Below are positions 58,809 to 64,000 of a DNA stretch of 64,000 nucleotides, piece by piece (within the stretch, counting starts at the first letter, position 1; every line of letters starts with the position of its first letter). A program made the position numbers and the translations under genes. The stretch comes from Odiellus spinosus (Eukaryota > Arthropoda > Arachnida > Opiliones > Phalangiidae): assembly GCA_963920705.1 (NCBI GenBank), contig OY987227.1, positions 14,301,602 to 14,365,601 on the forward strand, given 5' to 3'. Below the pieces are notes generated by a model. The model saw nothing but the letters and a program-made list of their open reading frames with translations. It had not been told where the DNA came from and did not search any database.

Positions 58809-58917
58809 TTCGCTGTACAACCTGTGTTCAGCTTTGACTGTTCATTGTGTTCGAACTTTATGAACTTTGTAGTACAAAAAGTTCCCAAAACACTTCAAAA
58901 AAAGTGTTTGTCCCCTC
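58809..58917 (-). mobile_element. Fragment of the CGAGGG-CAGACACTC MITE family
   Basis: TTCGCTGTACAACCTGTGTT, then CAGCTTTGACTGTTCATTG, GTTCGAACTTTATGAACTT and AAGTGTTTGTCCCCTC. These follow the complement of the complete copy at 55,218 in order, with losses. The left terminus is not recognisable. Confidence 0.6.
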
Positions 58918-60840
58918 AATGATCCTTCATACCGCTCTCGTGAGAAGAGAGGGGGCCATTACTGTTATTGGGCAAGCTTTAAAGATGGTCAGGGATGGCT
59001 TGACTTGGTCAAGATTTTTTTTCGGGGTTATCTTAACTTATATCCGTTTCGGTTGACCCTTTTTAAAGACAAGATTGTCAGGAGAATTTTGTTGTGAAAC
59101 ATTACTCAATCCGAAATGAAGTGTATTAAAAGCCCACAAGCTTAAAAAACAAAGACAAACCGTATACCACTAAAATGAGTATTATTTTCTTGGTATTTTT
59201 CTTTCTATGGCAATATCTTTTTTTTTTTTTTTTTTTTTTTTTTTCTCTAAGTCATCGTTGTACAAAGAGTCCAAACAAGGAACTGACCCGTGTTCGATGA
59301 GAAAAAAAAAAAAAAAAAAAATTTAGTGGCCGGATGAAACGTGTAGGCCTAATAGGGTTGCTAGGAGATCCGGGTCTTTTGGTACTAAAAAGAGTGGGAA
59401 AGAAGCGAAGTCATTGGGCTTGAAGAAGAAGGATGTAGGTATGAGAAAGAGAGAGACTTTAAATCTCTTATCTACCGGTCGCCAGGTTTCCTTTATTTCT
59501 CCTCTTCTCCATTGACTATACTAAGAATCATCTCTAAGCTTCAGTACGTTCCATGCTAGGACTAGCTTAATATCATTTTCTATTTCTTATAATAAGATAA
59601 GGGTATTCTTTAGGATTGGGACCACTGAAATATATAAACGGTTTCTACTATAAAATAGTAGCTTTCATACTACTTGAACCCTAAGGCGTATTACTACGTA
59701 TTATTCAACGTCATTGGCGATAACGATAGTTCTGAAAACTTCGTTCCTTAAGGATGATAGCCGGAATCCGTGAATTTTCAGCTTGTTCGAAACTAGTTTT
59801 AATTTTATTAAACCGTTTCTTAAGCGGGGTTCGAGGGATGGCGTTACCTTCCTATGCATTGCTTTTTCATCCTGATATCTGCTCTAACTTTAGTCCGGAC
59901 CTCGCGCTCGTTCACTTCCTCTCCATTGAATCTCTTTGGTCAGTTTGGCTCGAGTCTGTTCGGCCAAAGAGTTTATTGCCCGTTAAAAATTGACGGACTT
60001 CTGAACTCGCGCACTTGATAAAAGTCTCGCACCCCTCCCCTTCTTGAAAACTATTTTAAGTGTTCGGGGTCTGAACCAATCCGCCCGTGACCTATAAAAG
60101 AGTTGACGTTGCCCGCGCTATCCCCACCCTCACTTAATTTTATACCAGACCCAAATTTCAATACCCTCAAACCTTGGATCCCTATATTTTTGATATATAT
60201 TAAAATACGCGGATTGAACTCAAAACTTACCTTCGAAATTTTCGGTTAAAGTTGTCAGTTTTAAAATTCTACGTATTTTAAGGCTAATGACGGAATATTG
60301 GTCCCAGTATATTTAGAGGGAGAAATAGTGGTCTGGGTAGCATTGTCCAGTGAATTTCTGGACTGAATCGTGCCGCAAAACGTTTTCCCTTGTAAAGTAC
60401 TCGATCTCTCGTAAGATTCGCTGCGAAATCGTAAAGTTTTATTTTTTTCTTGATATTTTATGTATTTCTGTACTATATTTTTACACGTGCTTATCCGTAA
60501 ACTTGCTAGTAACGTCGTTGACGATATTGAACACCATTTTCAAAGTCATGTCCAGCAACGAAGTTGGGGGAGGGGATTAAAATCAGAATTTGATTTTAGT
60601 TGTCAAGCTGAAGCCAAAAATCACCGTTAAATATTTAAAATTGGAAGTTTTTTATAATGAAATTCAAATTCATATGAAGCGTGCTACAATCTTGTTTTTC
60701 GTTGTGGATTAACTTCATTAAGGCCGAAATTGAAAATAGTTACAAAATAGTTGGAAAATTGAGCCTATAAACATAATTTAAGGATCACATTTAGGTTCTC
60801 AGATGAACACGCACGTGTATGTTATCGTTAAAGGCCTAGA

Positions 60841-61020
60841 ATTTCTTCTGCCTGTCACCTGGAAATAAACTCGCTTTCTAGGCTTCTCCATGCATTTAGG
60901 CTTTCCTCAAAACAGACTTTTGGCGAAGGTCGAGCGACAAAAACCTGTTTTGAGGAAAACCTAAATACAAGGGGAAGCTTAGAATTTGAGTTTATTTCCA
61001 GGGTGACAGACGGAAAATAA
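60841..61020. mobile_element. Hairpin (foldback) element, ~75-bp arms
   Basis: The left arm 60,841-60,914 (CTGTCACCTGGAAATAAACT … TTTCCTCAAAACA) and right arm 60,946-61,020 (TGTTTTGAGGAAAACC … AGTTTATTTCCAGGGTGACA) are inverted at about 80% identity, with a 31-base loop. A transcript would fold into a long imperfect hairpin. No target duplication or other copy was seen in the window. Confidence 0.75.
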
Positions 61021-61401
61021 TTTGGTCACTTGTCCTTCATCTTTTAATTAATCTGCGCAGTTTTTGAATGTTTACTATCACAAATGGCTTTAAACACGCG
61101 CTTTATGATATTCTATAGATATCCCATTTCTGGAAAATAAATGGGTTTAGTTTTTATCTGTTTTATTAAAGATGGGAGAAAAAACAAAAAGTGCAAAATC
61201 CATTTAGAAATCGATTGAACAATTTTTGTGGAGCGAATATCTCCCGTGGCAAATAATTCAACCACCCCCATTCTCCGTTTTCCGGAAAAGCTAGTTTGAC
61301 ATTCGCCCATTTTCCGGGGGCTAATCTTCGGTTTTGCCTTTTTAAAAATAGATTTTTCCTCACCTCCCCGCATTGATCTCGAAGTATGTCACTAGGGTGG
61401 C

Positions 61402-61452
61402 CACGGCGGAATGATACGAAATGTTAATATCGATAAGGATGAAAAGTAGTAC
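61402..61452 (+). repeat. ACTACTTTT-family repeat, right-type end
   Basis: CACGGCGGAATGATACGAAA, then TGTTAATATCGATAAGGATG and AAAAGTAGTA. This copy keeps the full outer terminus. Confidence 0.7.
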
Positions 61453-63046
61453 TTTAATTTGTCAACTCACTTTTTGTCTAGTAGAACCTTAAAAAAAAAG
61501 AAACTCGGTGTGAAGAGAAGGGTTAGGTGGGATGCTTTTTCGTAATTAATCTTATTTTGGGTGTTCAAAACGAGTATGCGGGATGGAACGGGGGAGAAAG
61601 AGGGTCTTTCTCTGTCATTTGGCTGCTTCTAACCTTCCCTCCCCAATACCATTGTCATCTATTCTCTCGCACCCCCTTCTTTTCGGTCCTAATTTGCCTT
61701 TATAAAACCATGTCCTTCTAGCGCTGCTCTTGGCATTTTCCCGATTCATTTTTCCCCAAAAACCGAATTCGTTTTCTCATTCCTTTTCCCCTTCGCTAAG
61801 CCTTGGCGAGTTAATCCCAGAACCCGACTTATCAAATACTTCTAGTTCCTAATACTACATTTCGGAGACGAAGGAAGCGAGAGAGTTTGCTCTTTTAATT
61901 TTCTAGTTCCCTTGAAACGGCTGTTATTGAGCGCAAATATTATCGAGTGTTTTAGAATTGCGTAACCATTTTTATTTTGTCTTGTGTATCTAGAATTTTT
62001 GCTCGCTCTTGTAGAAGTTTTCTCACTACAGCGTTTTGGTTTTCGAGGCGAAGCTGTCGACCAGGATGAATTAGGGTCTGGTCGTGGCTTCGTCCAGAGA
62101 TTTTTCTAGAACATAAAAGTAAATTAACTGATTAAATTCGACCCACCTTTTCGCGGTATTTTTAAAGCTTTTTTTTTAATGACAAAGACTTGTATTTAAT
62201 ATCTTATGTTAGACGGAATATCAAATAGACTTGCTAATTCGATCAATAATCCAATATTTAATCGATAGTTTTCGTCTGGGATTAATTTCTTAATTAAAAC
62301 GTTTCGAATGTGAAAAGAATGATACCCCGTCCCTATCCCCTTGTCCTTTATGTCTTCGACCATAGGCCTTTTTTTTTCTTCCTTGTCACCCAATAGTTCA
62401 ACCCTATCTTTTCCCTTCTTGCAGACATATTGAAAGAGATCGCGATGAGTTAGACTTCTATTGATTCCAAGTCTCATTCGCATCAAGTTAGCAATTGTCA
62501 AAAAATATTTTAATTAATTTCTGGGTATACAATCATTTAGATCGAAATACGAAACATAAAATGCAGCACAAAAAAGTTTAAAAACTAGTAATCTTGTACG
62601 AAATTTACCGCATTAATTTGTTAGCGAGTAATAGTGTGAATGTGGCTTTAAGTGAAACGCTTTGAAAATACTTTTTCTCCAATTCCAAAGTAAGTTTTAG
62701 AAAAGATATCGGGAGTTACTAGGGGAACTTGGATAAAGGGAGGAAAAATAAAAACCAACCCTTCAGTTGAAATCAGACCGATATTTGAACGTGTCGAGGG
62801 TAGTTCACCGTGTTATAATTTTTTTTCTTCGAATACTAGAGATAGATAGGTGAATAACCTTTGTACGTGTTGCAATTTCATACTGTTTTCTTTCCCGAAA
62901 TCAAGCCGATTGTTCCATCATAAAAAGAAAAAGAAAAATTGGCCGAGAAGGTGTCGATATTTGTATTGATTCTCTGATCTACACTATACACCAAACAAAG
63001 CCGAATTAAGGAAAGTTCTACACTCCTATTCGAGATTAATTTCTTG

Positions 63047-63095
63047 AACTACTTTTATTCCAAATGAAGCTTAACATTGTGTGTTAATCCACCGT
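63047..63095 (-). repeat. ACTACTTTT-family repeat, left-type end
   Basis: AACTACTTTTATTCCAAATG, then AAGCTTAACATTGTGTGTTA and ATCCACCG. This copy keeps the full outer terminus. Confidence 0.7.
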
Positions 63096-64000
63096 ACCTT
63101 CAATTTGTTGACAATATATTCGCGAACAAATTAAACTAGTGGAGGAATAGTGGGTAATCTGGCGAGCTTTGAAAATTAGTTCCGTGACTTGTTCCCAGTA
63201 CAACTTCACTCCATGGATGGACCAAGTATACTCAATAGCAAGCTTGGTATTGACTTACATTTTCCTACGAAAATCGGGTTTTCATCGTTGATAAAGGGGT
63301 TATCTTATATTGTAACCGATTTATTGCGTTACTCTTCCCCTTGATCCTTTGACGTCATTGATCTTGGATTGGACATGGTTTGAATTTTCAGCACGGCTAC
63401 CCTTTTATCCTAAGGTAGCGAATAGGCTATGGCATCGTACTTGCTGAAATTCAAAGGGAGTTTAACTTACAATTCGTTCTTTACTGGAAAAAACTCGTAA
63501 CTCCTAACGAGGCACTAGCCAGAGCTAAATTCTCAGAGATCAATTAACCTGGTGGCAAACCTAAAATTGTTGTGGACCTACCAAATAAATAGATTATACT
63601 CTAACTCTCTTTAAACATGATTACCAGATTATGAACGTATTTGAGAAGCCCTTGAAATCTTGGGAAGTTCCTGTCTTAGCATTGTAAACCCAAGTTTTCT
63701 GTGTCAATTTAGTAAGCTATCAACACTAAATTATTATAGCCAATTCCTCCTGATTTGATCTCTCGAAAAAAAGTTGTCCTTTGCCCTTTCTAATTGAGGG
63801 GTTGCTAGGAAAGATCTTCTCCTCTCTTCTAAGGTAAAGGTTGATGTCGTCAATCGGTTGTCCTAAGACCTGTACTTTCGGGAAAATTCCGTGCACTCCG
63901 ATTTTCTTCTTTAATTAGTGGGTAGCGAAAGGTTTCTTTTTCCGTGTTTTCTTCGCGCAACCTAAAACTAAAAACTTGTTCCGATGTTGTATAGGCAATC

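Larger units (their letters stand above)
29427..64000 (+). other. Presumed giant intron 2 of TIA1/Rox8, without recognised exons
   Basis: No segment encoding the continuation of RRM1 (GNDPY…FVEF) or other RRMs was found on the plus strand. No other gene was recognised on either strand. The DNA is AT-rich, with simple tracts: G runs of 12-21 bases at 35,524, 39,008, 40,401 and 49,415; T runs at 32,503, 38,540 and 59,218; A runs at 36,010, 44,267 and 59,302. Stretches without listed elements, such as 30,400-32,880, 38,500-40,000, 43,050-45,450, 46,150-47,390, 50,160-52,690 and 61,460-63,040, show nothing I can name. Open frames at 56,649-57,014 and 62,196-62,501 (minus) match no family. That this is one intron is inference from the missing exons; a short-gene end or a nested gene with tiny exons cannot be excluded. 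Confidence 0.5.

Noticed and set aside
62196-62501. 101-codon minus-strand frame (MTIANLMRMRLGINRSLTHR…)
   Set aside because: Looks somewhat protein-like, but I recognise no domain and no flanking exon structure.

Overview
The window looks like nuclear DNA of an arthropod. It is AT-rich and intron-dominated, with very low coding density, many short DNA transposons, and short interstitial runs of TTAGG, the ancestral arthropod telomere unit. The only host gene I can identify is the 5' end of a TIA1/TIAR (Drosophila Rox8) RNA-binding protein gene. The species cannot be named from the sequence. No virus-like element or toxin gene was recognised.

Layout. Bases 1-7896 are one satellite array, cut by the window start. 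It is built from a 14-bp C-rich unit and AT-rich connectors, arranged in ~250-bp blocks and a ~1.09-kb higher-order period. It ends abruptly at a perfect 24-bp palindrome. From 7.9 to 28.9 kb there is gene-free DNA holding a 520-bp palindromic element, a 1.23-kb Helitron with both ends and a helicase remnant, and a 3.36-kb CACTA/CMC-like transposon with subterminal repeats. It also holds an hAT-type MITE and a palindromic element that has a second copy at 48.7 kb.

At 28.9-29.4 kb lies a GC-rich promoter-like stretch, then two exons of TIA1/Rox8 separated by a 184-bp intron. They encode the N-terminus and the first half of RRM1. RRM1 is broken off at a donor site at 29,427, and no continuation was found up to 64,000. 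The remaining ~34.5 kb is therefore best read as one large second intron.

That presumed intron carries many non-autonomous DNA transposons with visible terminal inverted repeats, several with target-site duplications. They include two nested insertions, a 700-bp hAT-like element, and a family of about a dozen short dispersed repeats whose paired copies define a MITE. A related set of CGAGG-ended hAT-type MITEs occurs both upstream and inside the intron. No transposase gene was seen for any of them, so they were presumably mobilised in trans. The window thus shows a satellite boundary next to a gene with a transposon-inflated intron. I found no new enzymatic system; the most distinctive structures are the higher-order satellite, the nested MITEs and the ACTACTTTT repeat family.
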